NCBI RefSeq assembly: GCF_021532375.1
Contig: NZ_JAKGAP010000049.1
Span: 1 to 50,370, forward strand
Length of the DNA: 50,370 bases
From: Paenibacillus alkaliterrae
Lineage (GTDB): Bacteria > Bacillota > Bacilli > Paenibacillales > Paenibacillaceae
Reading direction: 5' to 3'
The notes beneath the pieces are model-generated. The model ran no database searches and had not been told where the DNA came from. It was given only the letters and a program-made list of their open reading frames with translations. The position numbers and the translations under genes are program-made. Positions 27,381-35,676 of the stretch are shown one piece after another (position 1 is the stretch's first letter; each line of letters starts with the position of its first letter).

Positions 27381-28328
27381 TTAGCTATTGGCTTTCTTGC
27401 GATCCAGCAATACCGCCAACAGAATAACCATCCCTTTAACAACTTGCTGATAAAACGATGAGACACCGAGCAGGTTCAAGCCGTTGTTCAAAACGCCGAT
27501 GATGAGCGCACCCACAAGCGTGCCCACGATCCAGCCCCTGCCGCCTGACAAGCTGGTACCGCCTAGCACGACAGCTGCAATCGCATCCAGTTCATAGCCA
27601 AAGCCTGCGTTTGCCTGCGCTGAGTTAAGTCGCGACGTAAGAATAATTCCTGCGAGCGCCGACAGCAGGCCGGTCAAGGCATACACATAAATTTTAAAGC
27701 GTCCGGTCTTGATACCGGAAAGCAGCGAAGCCTCTTCATTTCCTCCGATTGCGTATACATTTCTTCCAAACGTCGTTTTACGTAATATGAAAAATAATAT
27801 GGCGAAAATAATAATGGTAATAATAACGGGAACGGGTACTCCAAAAAAGTAACCTCCGCCAACCAATGTGAATAATTCGCTTTCAAATCCAGTTATCGGT
27901 CTGCCATCCGTATAGACGAGCGCAAAGCCCCGGTAGATGGTCATCGTCGCCAGTGTCGCGATAAACGGTGCGATATTCGCCTTCGTAATCAAAAGTCCAT
28001 TGACCGCTCCCATTACTCCACCGGCAACCAGTCCGATAATAATCGCGGTCAATGGATCCATACCGCCATTCAGAAGTCCTGCGGTTAGCGCCCCCGACAG
28101 CGCAAGCGTCGCGCCAACCGATAAATCGATGCCCCCGGTTAATATAACGAAGGTCATACCAAAAGCTATTAAAGCATTAATCGATACCTGTCGGAACACG
28201 TTCAATATATTGTTGACGGTCAAAAAATTCGGACTTGCTATAATTAAAATGACGGTAATAATAAGAAGTCCGATGAGCGGACCCAGCTTTTGCAAGGTTG
28301 ATGCTAGTTGTTTTTTGTCAATGGCCAT
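27381..28328 (-). CDS. rbsC: Ribose ABC transporter permease
   Basis: A 315-residue permease with about ten hydrophobic segments. Family marks: LTGGIDLSVGATLALSGALTAGLL, the cytoplasmic coupling loop GNEEASLLSGIKTGRFKIYVY, and GGTSLSGGRGWIVGTLVGALIIGVLNNGLNLLG. The ATG at 28328 follows a GGGGGA ribosome site and lies inside the end of rbsA (11-base overlap), so the eight extra upstream codons are not used. It works with RbsA and RbsB. Confidence 0.95.
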   Translation of the reverse strand: MAIDKKQLASTLQKLGPLIGLLIITVILIIASPNFLTVNNILNVFRQVSINALIAFGMTFVILTGGIDLSVGATLALSGALTAGLLNGGMDPLTAIIIGLVAGGVMGAVNGLLITKANIAPFIATLATMTIYRGFALVYTDGRPITGFESELFTLVGGGYFFGVPVPVIITIIIFAILFFILRKTTFGRNVYAIGGNEEASLLSGIKTGRFKIYVYALTGLLSALAGIILTSRLNSAQANAGFGYELDAIAAVVLGGTSLSGGRGWIVGTLVGALIIGVLNNGLNLLGVSSFYQQVVKGMVILLAVLLDRKKANS

Positions 28329-29820
28329 TGCTGCTTCCCCCTGTCGCCGCAAGCATGATTGCTTCCTGATTCATTTGCGCTTTGTCCAAAATGGAGGAGA
28401 TACGCCCCTCATGAATAACAATAACGCGGTCGCTGACACCTAAAACCTCGGGCAAATCTGATGAAACCATAATAACAGTGACGCCTTGCTCGCTGAGCTC
28501 GTTCATCATGCTGTAAATTTCTTTTTTCGCCCCTACGTCGACTCCTCTGGTTGGCTCATCCATAATAAAAACTTTAGGCAGCTCGCCCAGCCATTTTCCG
28601 ATGGCAACCTTTTGCTGATTGCCGCCGCTTAAGGATTTAACCGTTTGCTCGGGATCATGCGTTCTAATATTAAATCGCTTAATCATTTTATCCGACAGCT
28701 CATAATCCTTCTTGGCAGAAATAACGCCAGCACTCGCAATACGCTTATAATTGGTCAAGGATAAATTTTCACGGACAGACATGCCGAGGACAAGTCCCTG
28801 ATGCTTGCGGTCTTCCGTTACGAACACGATACCCGCTTCAATAGCTTGCGACGGGTTGGTGATCGCCACTTCCCGCCCATCCATATAGATTTTACCTTTC
28901 TTTTTCTTGTCGGCTCCGAACAGCATACGTACAATCTCCGTTCGTCCGGCTCCCATAAGTCCGGCGATACCGACGATTTCTCCAGCCGCTGCGGAGAAGC
29001 TGATTCCGCTCAGCTTCCTGCCGTCGCTTAAATTCTCGACACGAAGCCGCTCCGCTCCGATCTTGCTGCTGCGCTCCGGATAACGCTCACCAATCTCGCG
29101 GCCTACCATTAAACGGACAATATGCTCAACCTTGGTATCGGCTGTCTTCTCCGTTCCGAGAAACGCTCCGTCGCGAAGAACTGAAATACGATCGCACATC
29201 TGAAATATTTCCTCCATCCGATGTGAAATGTAGACAATACCTACACCTTCGCGGCGCAGCTGATCCATCATTTTAAACAACGCTTCGATTTCACGATCCG
29301 TCAGTGCAGCAGTCGGCTCATCCATAATAAGAACCTCAGCGTTTTTAGATAGCGCTTTCGCAATCTCGATCATTTGCTGCTGTCCGATAGACAATGTATC
29401 CGCCGCGGCCTCGGGATCAAGCTCAACGCCAAGCCGCTGCAAATATTCACGCGTCTTTCGTTTCATTTCCTTATCGCGCACAATTCCGGTTTTGCCATAG
29501 GTAAGCTGCCTGCCGAGAAACATATTCTCGGAAACGGACAGCTTCGGAATAATGTTCAGCTCTTGATGAATGATCGCAACTCCATGATCCTCAGCCTCCT
29601 TCGGATCAGCGAACATAACATCCCGCCCCTTAACCTTAACCGAGCCTGAGTCAGCCTTGTATATACCTGTCAAAATTTTCATCAAGGTCGATTTGCCAGC
29701 GCCATTCTCACCCATCAAAGCGTGAATTTCTCCCGGCTTAAGCTGAAATGCGGCGTTCTTCAATACTTGCACAGAGGAAAAGGATTTATGAATGCCAGAC
29801 ATTTCAATAAGAAACTCCAT
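28318..29820 (-). CDS. rbsA: Ribose ABC transporter ATPase (double cassette)
   Basis: A 500-residue protein with two ABC domains. The first has Walker A GENGAGKST near residue 37, signature LSIGQQQMIEIAKAL and Walker B VLIMDEPTAAL. The second has the degenerate loop GLMGAGRTE usual in sugar importers, signature LSGGNQQKVAIGKWL and VFIMDEPTRGVDVG. The ATG at 29820 follows AAAGGGG by 8 bases; the GTG three codons upstream touches that site. It energises RbsC. Confidence 0.95.
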   Translation of the reverse strand: MEFLIEMSGIHKSFSSVQVLKNAAFQLKPGEIHALMGENGAGKSTLMKILTGIYKADSGSVKVKGRDVMFADPKEAEDHGVAIIHQELNIIPKLSVSENMFLGRQLTYGKTGIVRDKEMKRKTREYLQRLGVELDPEAAADTLSIGQQQMIEIAKALSKNAEVLIMDEPTAALTDREIEALFKMMDQLRREGVGIVYISHRMEEIFQMCDRISVLRDGAFLGTEKTADTKVEHIVRLMVGREIGERYPERSSKIGAERLRVENLSDGRKLSGISFSAAAGEIVGIAGLMGAGRTEIVRMLFGADKKKKGKIYMDGREVAITNPSQAIEAGIVFVTEDRKHQGLVLGMSVRENLSLTNYKRIASAGVISAKKDYELSDKMIKRFNIRTHDPEQTVKSLSGGNQQKVAIGKWLGELPKVFIMDEPTRGVDVGAKKEIYSMMNELSEQGVTVIMVSSDLPEVLGVSDRVIVIHEGRISSILDKAQMNQEAIMLAATGGSSNGH

Positions 29821-29851
29821 CTTTGCCACCCCTTTGCTAAACAGCAGCCCT

Positions 29852-30250
29852 TTATTTGAAAATAACGCCCGATTGAAGAATGATGTTCGCGTATGGTGTT
29901 GCTTCGCCTGTACGGATCACCGCTTTAGCTTGCATGGTTAGCAATTTAAGCTCCTCATGCGGCACTTGCTTGATAGGAATATCGTTCAACAGCATCCTCG
30001 TGCTGTCATAAATCGAAGTATTTTGCTCCTTCATTTCAATAGCGATAATGGCTGATTCAACCTCCATATCGGCAAGCACCGCTTCTAACGTATCCGGATA
30101 AGACGGGAGTCCCGGCTTTATAGCCAGATCGATTCGCTTAACCGAGTCGGGAATCGGCAGCCCGCAATCACCAATTACGATACAGTCGGTATGGCCCATT
30201 CGGGCAATAACTGCTGCGATATCACTGTTTAATATGCCGTTTTTTTTCAT
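29852..30250 (-). CDS. rbsD: D-ribose pyranase
   Basis: A 132-residue enzyme that interconverts beta-pyranose and beta-furanose ribose, supplying the form that RbsK phosphorylates. Family marks: MKKNGILNSDIAAVIARMGHTD with the catalytic His20, GDCGLPIP, and the C-terminal RTGEATPYANIILQSGVIF. Length is typical. It lies between rbsK and rbsA. Confidence 0.95.
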   Translation of the reverse strand: MKKNGILNSDIAAVIARMGHTDCIVIGDCGLPIPDSVKRIDLAIKPGLPSYPDTLEAVLADMEVESAIIAIEMKEQNTSIYDSTRMLLNDIPIKQVPHEELKLLTMQAKAVIRTGEATPYANIILQSGVIFK

Positions 30251-30281
30251 CTGTAAATCCTCTCGAAGTAAAATAGTAGGG

Positions 30282-31190
30282 TTATATTTCCATAAACCGC
30301 TCTACATCAGACCGTAAAGGCATACCGCTCTGAGCGCCAAGCTTTGTGACCGACAATGCGCTGGCAGCGACTGCAAACCGTACCGCCTCCCCCAGCGTCG
30401 AGCCTTCGCTCAGCTTAACGGCTAATGCGCCGTTAAAGGTATCGCCCGCGCCGGTCGTATCGACCGCCTCTACCTTTCTCCCCAGCTCATGCCTGATTTC
30501 GCCATCCGGCGTTTTGTAAAATGCGCCCTTACTGCCGCCGGTCATGACGATGGGATGCGGGTACAGCTCAATCAGCTGCTCGTAAGTCAGTTCCTGCTTA
30601 TTGTCCAAACCAAGCAATATAGCGAGCTCGGATTCATTCGGCGTAATCAGATGAACCCGTTCCAGCAGCTCCATTGGGAGCTTAATGGCGGGAGCAGGAT
30701 TTAAAATAACCGGAATGCCCAGCTCATTAGCCAGCTTAATTGCCGACTCCACTGTAACGAAAGGAATTTCCTGCTGCAGCAGTACCATATCCGAGCCCGC
30801 AATGATTTCCTTCAAAGACAATATATAGTCTGGAAGCAGACAATGGTTTGCGCCAGGGATAACAATAATCCGGTTATCGTTGTCGCATACGGTAATAGCA
30901 GCTACGCCTGTCGGTCGATGAGAAACCGTTTCCACATATTGCGTATCGACGCCTTCCTTCTCCAATGCCTCGATTAGCTGCTTAGCGAAGTGATCCTCGC
31001 CAACACAGCCGACCATCGTCACCTGTGCGCCAAGACGTGCGCAGGCAACAGCTTGATTAGCCCCTTTTCCACCGATAAAGCTAGAGAAACCGCTGCCAAA
31101 TATGGTCTCGCCTTGATTCGGCATGGTCTCAGTTTCCGTAACCATATCTATATTCATGCTTCCAATAACGGTAATTTTCGGCTTAGTCAT
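30282..31190 (-). CDS. rbsK: Ribokinase
   Basis: A 302-residue PfkB-family kinase making ribose 5-phosphate, which also feeds PRPP and hence purine synthesis. Visible: GSMNIDMV and GGKGANQAVACARLGA (ribose-binding N-terminal part, first PfkB signature), VILNPAPA, and DTTGAGDTFNGALAV with the catalytic Asp (second signature). AGAGGTG precedes the ATG. First gene of the operon, 43 bases downstream of the operator. Confidence 0.95.
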   Translation of the reverse strand: MTKPKITVIGSMNIDMVTETETMPNQGETIFGSGFSSFIGGKGANQAVACARLGAQVTMVGCVGEDHFAKQLIEALEKEGVDTQYVETVSHRPTGVAAITVCDNDNRIIVIPGANHCLLPDYILSLKEIIAGSDMVLLQQEIPFVTVESAIKLANELGIPVILNPAPAIKLPMELLERVHLITPNESELAILLGLDNKQELTYEQLIELYPHPIVMTGGSKGAFYKTPDGEIRHELGRKVEAVDTTGAGDTFNGALAVKLSEGSTLGEAVRFAVAASALSVTKLGAQSGMPLRSDVERFMEI

Positions 31191-31232
31191 TAATGCACCT
31201 CTTTATCAGCATCAGATTTAACATTCGTTATG

Positions 31233-31246
31233 TGTAATCGGTTACA
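31233..31246 (-). promoter_or_regulatory. Operator for RbsR (or CcpA)
   Basis: TGTAATC-GGTTACA is a palindrome with one mismatch and a central CG, the LacI-family pattern. It lies just downstream of the -10, where a bound repressor would block initiation or elongation. It also matches the catabolite-response consensus at all but one fixed position, so RbsR and CcpA may both bind. Confidence 0.75.
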
Positions 31247-31258
31247 TATCGTTTTTTT

Positions 31259-31287
31259 ATTATATTGCCCGTTTTAGCGAATGTCAA
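31259..31287 (-). promoter_or_regulatory. Consensus promoter of the rbs operon
   Basis: On the minus strand TTGACA (31282-31287), exactly 17 bases, TATAAT (31259-31264): a perfect sigma-A consensus. A promoter this strong needs the tight repression offered by the adjacent operator. Confidence 0.9.
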
Positions 31288-31306
31288 TAGGGTAAAATGA
31301 AGGCAC

Positions 31307-32311
31307 CTAAAACTTAAGTGATACAGCCGCTTTCAGAATCTGTATGTCCCGCTCACTCTCTACTAATAGCTGCTCAGCCTCTTGCTGCGTGATGGCCTCA
31401 AATCGGAAGCGGTCGCCGGGCTTCAACTGAGCGAATACCGGGATGTCCACCGAAGCGACATTTGCTATTCGCGGATATCCGCCCGTTGTCTGTCGATCGG
31501 CTAGCAATACGATAGGATTACCGTCCGGCGGTACTTGAACCGTGCCAACCGCTACCGCCTCCGATAACAACTCGACTGGCGAAGACAGCTTCAGCTTCCG
31601 GGAGCCCTCCAACCGGCAGCCCATCCGATCCGACTGAACACTGATTTGAAACGTTTGGCTAAACAAGCTTTGCTGGCTTTCCACTGTAAACAAAGGATAA
31701 TGAGAGCCTGTCAGTACACGAATTACCGGATCCGACAAATGAGCCGCAATGGCAAAATGACTCGCATGCCAGCCCGCAGCCGCAAAGCTGCCATTTCCCT
31801 TGGCAAGCAAAGACTGCTTGATTCGGTCTGACAGCTGACCTTCATTCTTAACGCGCAGCACATCTCCCGTTTTCAACGCTCTGCCTTCAAAGCCGCCGAA
31901 CGCTCCTCGCAAATACGTGCTTTTGCTCCCTAGCAGATCCGGCACGTCCAGTCCGCCTGCGACAGCGACATACGTTCGGCAGCCTGATCGGCATACTCCA
32001 AATGTAACGGTAACGCCTTCTCGAACCAATACCGGCCTCCACAAAGGCAGACGCTCACCGCCCGCTGTTGCCGTAATATCCGCGCCGCAAACGGCAATCA
32101 ACGTATCCTTCTCTAACCATAGCTCCGTTCCCGCTAGCGTCATTTCTATAACCGCTTCGCTTTCCTTGTTGCCGACTAGAAGATTGGCTGCCCGAGCTGC
32201 CCCAGTATCCATTACGCCGCCAACGGATACGCCGTATTTTTGCGAGCCATGTCTGCCAAGATCTTGTACGGTTGCAAACAGGCCTGATTTAATGACATTA
32301 ATGCTCATCAT
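31307..32311 (-). CDS. pxpC: 5-oxoprolinase subunit C
   Basis: A 334-residue protein of the KipA/biotin-dependent carboxylase-like family, one of three subunits hydrolysing 5-oxo-L-proline to glutamate with ATP. Family marks: VIKSGLFATVQDLGRHGSQKYGV at the N-terminus, GVMDTGAARAANLLVGN, IAVCGADITAT, RSGCRTYVAVAGG, and RMGCRLEG. Its ATG overlaps the pxpB TGA (ATGA). Formerly annotated KipA, an antagonist of the kinase inhibitor KipI; the oxoprolinase role is the established one for the three-gene set. Confidence 0.93.
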   Translation of the reverse strand: MMSINVIKSGLFATVQDLGRHGSQKYGVSVGGVMDTGAARAANLLVGNKESEAVIEMTLAGTELWLEKDTLIAVCGADITATAGGERLPLWRPVLVREGVTVTFGVCRSGCRTYVAVAGGLDVPDLLGSKSTYLRGAFGGFEGRALKTGDVLRVKNEGQLSDRIKQSLLAKGNGSFAAAGWHASHFAIAAHLSDPVIRVLTGSHYPLFTVESQQSLFSQTFQISVQSDRMGCRLEGSRKLKLSSPVELLSEAVAVGTVQVPPDGNPIVLLADRQTTGGYPRIANVASVDIPVFAQLKPGDRFRFEAITQQEAEQLLVESERDIQILKAAVSLKF

Positions 32312-33048
32312 ACACCTTCTCTATAAAGCTCATATTGTTCCCGAGATATGGGCTTGAATCGAACGGAATCACCCGGACTCAACAGGCTTGGGATGGATGC
32401 TTGCGGCTGAAAAAGCTGAAGCGGAGTCCTTCCTATCAATTGCCAGCCTCCCGGCGTCGCAATCGGGTAGACGCCCGTCTGTTCACCGGCTATGCCGACG
32501 CTCCCCTGAGGAATAATCGTTCGCGGCGTCTGAAGCCTCGGCGCGGCAATTCGGCCTGACATACCGCCTAAATAAGGAAAGCCCGGTGCAAAGCCAATCA
32601 TATAAACGAGGTACGTGCCGCGCGCATGAATGGCAATGACTTCTTCCTCCGCAAGTCCGTTGTGCTCAGCAACGAAGTCAAGGTCAGGGCCCAGCTCTTC
32701 TCCATAGCAGACGGGTATTTCAACGGTTCTTGACTTTCGTGACCCGTTGCTTAGCTGCTCCATCGATAGCAGCGACTGTATTCGTGAGCACACGGTATCA
32801 TAGATCGTCGTATGTTGAAGCTCCGTGCCTATTCGGCTTTTCTTCACAAGGAACGGATCATAGTGAACAGCTATTGCCGCGAAGGACGGGACGCATTCGA
32901 GCAATCCCGCAAAAGGCCGAGCCTCCAACCTTGCTATTAAAGCCATCACTCTGCGATGCGTCTCCTCCGTAATGGTGCTGCCGAGCCGAAGCATAACAGC
33001 GGAATCTCCTAGCGGCGATAGCTGTACGTTCAAGTGTGAATCCGACAT
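32308..33048 (-). CDS. pxpB: 5-oxoprolinase subunit B
   Basis: A 246-residue protein (KipI family). Marks: LSPLGDSAVMLRLGS at the N-terminus, IPVCYGEELGPDLDFVAEHNGL, YLVYMIGFAPGFPYLGGM and VGIAGEQTGVYPIATPGGWQLIGRTP. I use the ATG at 33048 because it fits the family start and follows AGGTGAG; the open frame continues 27 codons upstream into pxpA. The pxpA stop lies 4 bases before it. Confidence 0.93.
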   Translation of the reverse strand: MSDSHLNVQLSPLGDSAVMLRLGSTITEETHRRVMALIARLEARPFAGLLECVPSFAAIAVHYDPFLVKKSRIGTELQHTTIYDTVCSRIQSLLSMEQLSNGSRKSRTVEIPVCYGEELGPDLDFVAEHNGLAEEEVIAIHARGTYLVYMIGFAPGFPYLGGMSGRIAAPRLQTPRTIIPQGSVGIAGEQTGVYPIATPGGWQLIGRTPLQLFQPQASIPSLLSPGDSVRFKPISREQYELYREGV

Positions 33049-33052
33049 CGCC

Positions 33053-33814
33053 TCACTCACCTGCTCTCTGTACCGAAATTCCTTCTTGCGCAAGCATTGT
33101 CCGCAATTGCATGACATACTCGAGCGCATCGGGCGTATCGCCGTGCACGCACACCGTATCCGCCTTCAAACTAAAATCACTCTGCTGCCGCGTCCGTACA
33201 ACGCCTCTCTTAATCATCCCTGCCGCTTGCTCCGCAGCAAGCTTAGGATCTGTAATGACTGCCCCTTCCGTTCCCCTTGGCGTAAGCGTGCCGCCCTCCT
33301 CGTAGGAGCGGTCCGCGAACACCTCATTGATCGCCCTGAGTCCGATCGCATTAGCCGCGCGAACCAGCTCGCTTCCTGCTAATCCGAACAGCATAAGCTG
33401 CGGATCGACCTTATACACCGCCTCCGCGATGGCTTCCGAGAGCGGCTTGCTCTTGGCAGCCATATTATAGAGAGCGCCGTGGGGCTTGACATGCGAAACA
33501 TATCCCCCCTCCGACTTGGCAAAAGCATAGACCGCCCCGATCTGGTATACGGTCATCTCGTAGGCCTCCTGCGGCGAAATATTCATCTTCCGTCTGCCGA
33601 ATCCGGCCAAATCCGGCAATCCGGGATGCGCGCCAATAGCCACGTCATGCTCCATCGCCAGCTTGACTGTCGCCCGTATGGTCGCTGCATCTCCCGCATG
33701 AAACCCGCACGCGATGTTCGCCGAAGTAATATGCTTCATCAGCTCGTTATCGGGGCCGAGACGATATGCGCCGAAGCCTTCTCCCATATCGCAATTCAAA
33801 TCTATCCGGTGCAT
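33053..33814 (-). CDS. pxpA: 5-oxoprolinase subunit A
   Basis: A 253-residue protein of the LamB/YcsF family, the subunit that with PxpBC opens 5-oxoproline. Marks: IDLNCDMGEGFG, ANIACGFHAGDA, IGAHPGLPDLAGFGRR, VKPHGALYN, EVFADRSYEEGGTLTPR and VCVHGDTPDA. AAAGGAG lies 7 bases before the ATG. It leads the three-gene unit; a TATAAT lies upstream on the minus strand at 33855-33860, with no clear -35. No amino acid permease or NRAMP-like gene accompanies the set here. Confidence 0.94.
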   Translation of the reverse strand: MHRIDLNCDMGEGFGAYRLGPDNELMKHITSANIACGFHAGDAATIRATVKLAMEHDVAIGAHPGLPDLAGFGRRKMNISPQEAYEMTVYQIGAVYAFAKSEGGYVSHVKPHGALYNMAAKSKPLSEAIAEAVYKVDPQLMLFGLAGSELVRAANAIGLRAINEVFADRSYEEGGTLTPRGTEGAVITDPKLAAEQAAGMIKRGVVRTRQQSDFSLKADTVCVHGDTPDALEYVMQLRTMLAQEGISVQRAGE

Positions 33815-33918
33815 ATGAGTTCTCCTTTACTCTTTCGAATGAACCTCTCCCGAAATTATAACAAATTTCTCGCTCCATGCCCCCTCGCCAGCCTCAATGC
33901 TGCATGGTCGCAAAATGC

Positions 33919-33954
33919 AAAAAAAGAAGCAGCGCCGGTCCAGCGCAGCTTCTT
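33919..33954 (-). terminator. Terminator of the purine permease gene
   Basis: On the minus strand AAGAAGC-TGCGC... pairs with GCGC-TGCTTCTT, followed by seven T residues, 28 bases after the permease stop. Confidence 0.85.
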
Positions 33955-33981
33955 AGCTTATTTCATACTATAAGGACGGTA

Positions 33982-35367
33982 TTAATGCCCGCCCATAAAC
34001 ACATAACGGCAGATAATGAGCACCGCGAGAATCCACATGAGCCAGTGTACGTTATATTTGCCTTTACCCGAAGCATTCGCAACCGATGCGAGTACAACGT
34101 ACGATACGATACCGAACGAGATGCCGTTCGCAATGTTGTACGTAAATGGCATCAGCGCAAGCGTGAAGAACGACGGAATCGCGTACACCATATCGGAGAA
34201 ATCGATTTCCTTCACAGATTGCATCATCAGCACGCCGACGATGATCAGAGCCGCAGCCGTTGCCGAGCCCGGAACGAGCGCTACAAGCGGCGATAGGAAG
34301 ATCGCAAGCAGGAAGCAGATACCGGTCGTAACGGCTGTTAAGCCCGTACGTCCGCCCTGTGCGATACCGGCAGAGCTTTCCACATATGCAGTAACCGTGC
34401 TCGTACCGAGCACCGCGCCGCCGCCAACGCCGATCGCGTCAACGAACATCGCTTTGCCGATGCGCTTCTTGCCTTCCTCCGGGTTCTTCATAATGCCGGC
34501 ACGGTTAGCCGTACCTACCAGCGTACCGAACGTATCGAACAGCTCAACGAATGTGAACGTCAGAATAACGGTGATCAGGCCCACCTCGAATACGCCCGCA
34601 AAGTCGAAATGCCATACGTTCATCGTCGAGAAATCCGGCATCCATGTTTGGCCGGTGAAGGCAGCCTTCGCATCGACATGGCCCGTGATCAGCGCGATGG
34701 CCGTCGTACCGAGAATACCGAACAAAATGGCGCCCGGTACGCGAAGCACCATAAGAATAGCAATCAAGAACAGCGCGATAACGGTAAAAGTGACCGTTTC
34801 ATTCTCGAAGCTGCCGAGCTGGATAACCGTCTCAGAGCCGCTTACCGGCGTGAATGCGCCAGCCTTTATGTCCGCAAAGCTGGACACCGCGACCGTCATA
34901 AGGCCGCTGTTTTTCAAGCCGATAATGGCAATGAACAAACCGATGCCGACCGTGATCGCATGCTTCAAGCTGTCCGGCACAGCAGTTATAAGCATTTGGC
35001 GAATTTGCGTTATCGTCAAAATAATAAAGATAATACCCGAGAGAAACACAGCCGTTAAGCCCATTGCAGGACTTATCGGCGTATCCGTCGCCGCCGAAGC
35101 GATAATGACGGAAGCGAAGTAAGCATTGAGCCCCATGCCCGGCGCAAGCGCTACGGGGAAGTTAACGAACAAGCCCATTGCGATCGAGAAAATGCCTGCG
35201 GCAAGCGCCGTTGCGAGAAATACCGCCGTCCAGTCAAGGCCAGTCGGAGTAAGTATGATTGGATTGACGGCCAATATGTATGCCATCGTCATGAAAGTCG
35301 TCAGCCCCGCCATAATCTCTGTCCTGACATTTGTTCCGTGTTCCTTTAAGCGAAAGAAACGTTCCAT
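33982..35367 (-). CDS. NCS2-family purine permease (AzgA/PbuG type)
   Basis: A 461-residue membrane protein with 12-14 hydrophobic segments importing hypoxanthine, guanine or adenine with protons. Family marks: GLTTFMTMAYILAVNP, ALAPGMGLNAYFA, VFLSGIIFIILT, FVELFDTFGTLVGTANRAG, and GTSTVTAYVESSAGIAQGGRTGLTA. It resembles B. subtilis PbuG/PbuO. The ATG at 35367 is 12 bases after GGGAGG, a long spacing, but no better start exists. A purine riboswitch and terminator precede it, so import is shut when the ligand is plentiful. Confidence 0.93.
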   Translation of the reverse strand: MERFFRLKEHGTNVRTEIMAGLTTFMTMAYILAVNPIILTPTGLDWTAVFLATALAAGIFSIAMGLFVNFPVALAPGMGLNAYFASVIIASAATDTPISPAMGLTAVFLSGIIFIILTITQIRQMLITAVPDSLKHAITVGIGLFIAIIGLKNSGLMTVAVSSFADIKAGAFTPVSGSETVIQLGSFENETVTFTVIALFLIAILMVLRVPGAILFGILGTTAIALITGHVDAKAAFTGQTWMPDFSTMNVWHFDFAGVFEVGLITVILTFTFVELFDTFGTLVGTANRAGIMKNPEEGKKRIGKAMFVDAIGVGGGAVLGTSTVTAYVESSAGIAQGGRTGLTAVTTGICFLLAIFLSPLVALVPGSATAAALIIVGVLMMQSVKEIDFSDMVYAIPSFFTLALMPFTYNIANGISFGIVSYVVLASVANASGKGKYNVHWLMWILAVLIICRYVFMGGH

Positions 35368-35410
35368 TTTGATTACTAACCTCCCAAAATTGTGGTGGAA
35401 CAAACAAAGA

Positions 35411-35450
35411 AGCCTAGAAAAAAATGCATATCATGCATTTCTACTAGGCT
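35411..35450 (-). terminator. Leader terminator of the permease riboswitch
   Basis: On the minus strand AGCCTAG...CTAGGCT forms the outer stem and AAATGCAT/ATGCATTT the inner one, with a run of T residues inside the descending arm and TCTTTGTTTG after it. Its place between aptamer and gene marks it as the expression platform. The exact antiterminator pairing is not evident. Confidence 0.75.
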
Positions 35451-35503
35451 CTGCAAAAAGGGGAAAAGTATACACGCTGGACCGCTGCGCGCTTTTCCGC
35501 TGA

Positions 35504-35571
35504 TTTCGTAGCCAGGCCATTTACGGTGACCGAGTAGAGACTCTCAAGCCGATTCTTGAGATTATACGAAA
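35504..35571 (-). promoter_or_regulatory. Atypical purine riboswitch aptamer
   Basis: On the minus strand: P1 TTTCGTA/TACGAAA, P2 CTCAAG/CTTGAG with loop AATCGG, joining segment AGTCTCTACT, P3 GGTCA/TGGCC with the conserved loop CCGTAAA, then GGCTACG. Overall it is clearly a guanine-class aptamer, and C74 and U51 are kept. The usual GACTACG reads GGCTACG (A73 to G), the joining segment ends CTACT rather than CTACC, the P2 loop is one base short, and P3 has a C-T mismatch. Guanine is the default ligand; a shifted specificity is possible. Confidence 0.85.
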
Positions 35572-35602
35572 AAATATGCTGTTGTTGTTTTCCGTTTACA
35601 AT

Positions 35603-35630
35603 TTTATAGAGAAGCAGCCGGTTTTGTCAA
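35603..35630 (-). promoter_or_regulatory. Promoter of the permease transcript
   Basis: On the minus strand TTGACA (35625-35630), 16-base spacer, TATAAA (35603-35608), about 25 bases before the aptamer. Confidence 0.7.
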
Positions 35631-35676
35631 TATTGCCGAATGCATTTATGGCTGTTTTCAGGAGGATGCGCGCTCT

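Noticed and set aside
34016..35122. 368-codon plus-strand open frame opposite the purine permease
   Set aside because: Shadow of the permease gene; composition rich in Pro/Thr/Ser with no domain.
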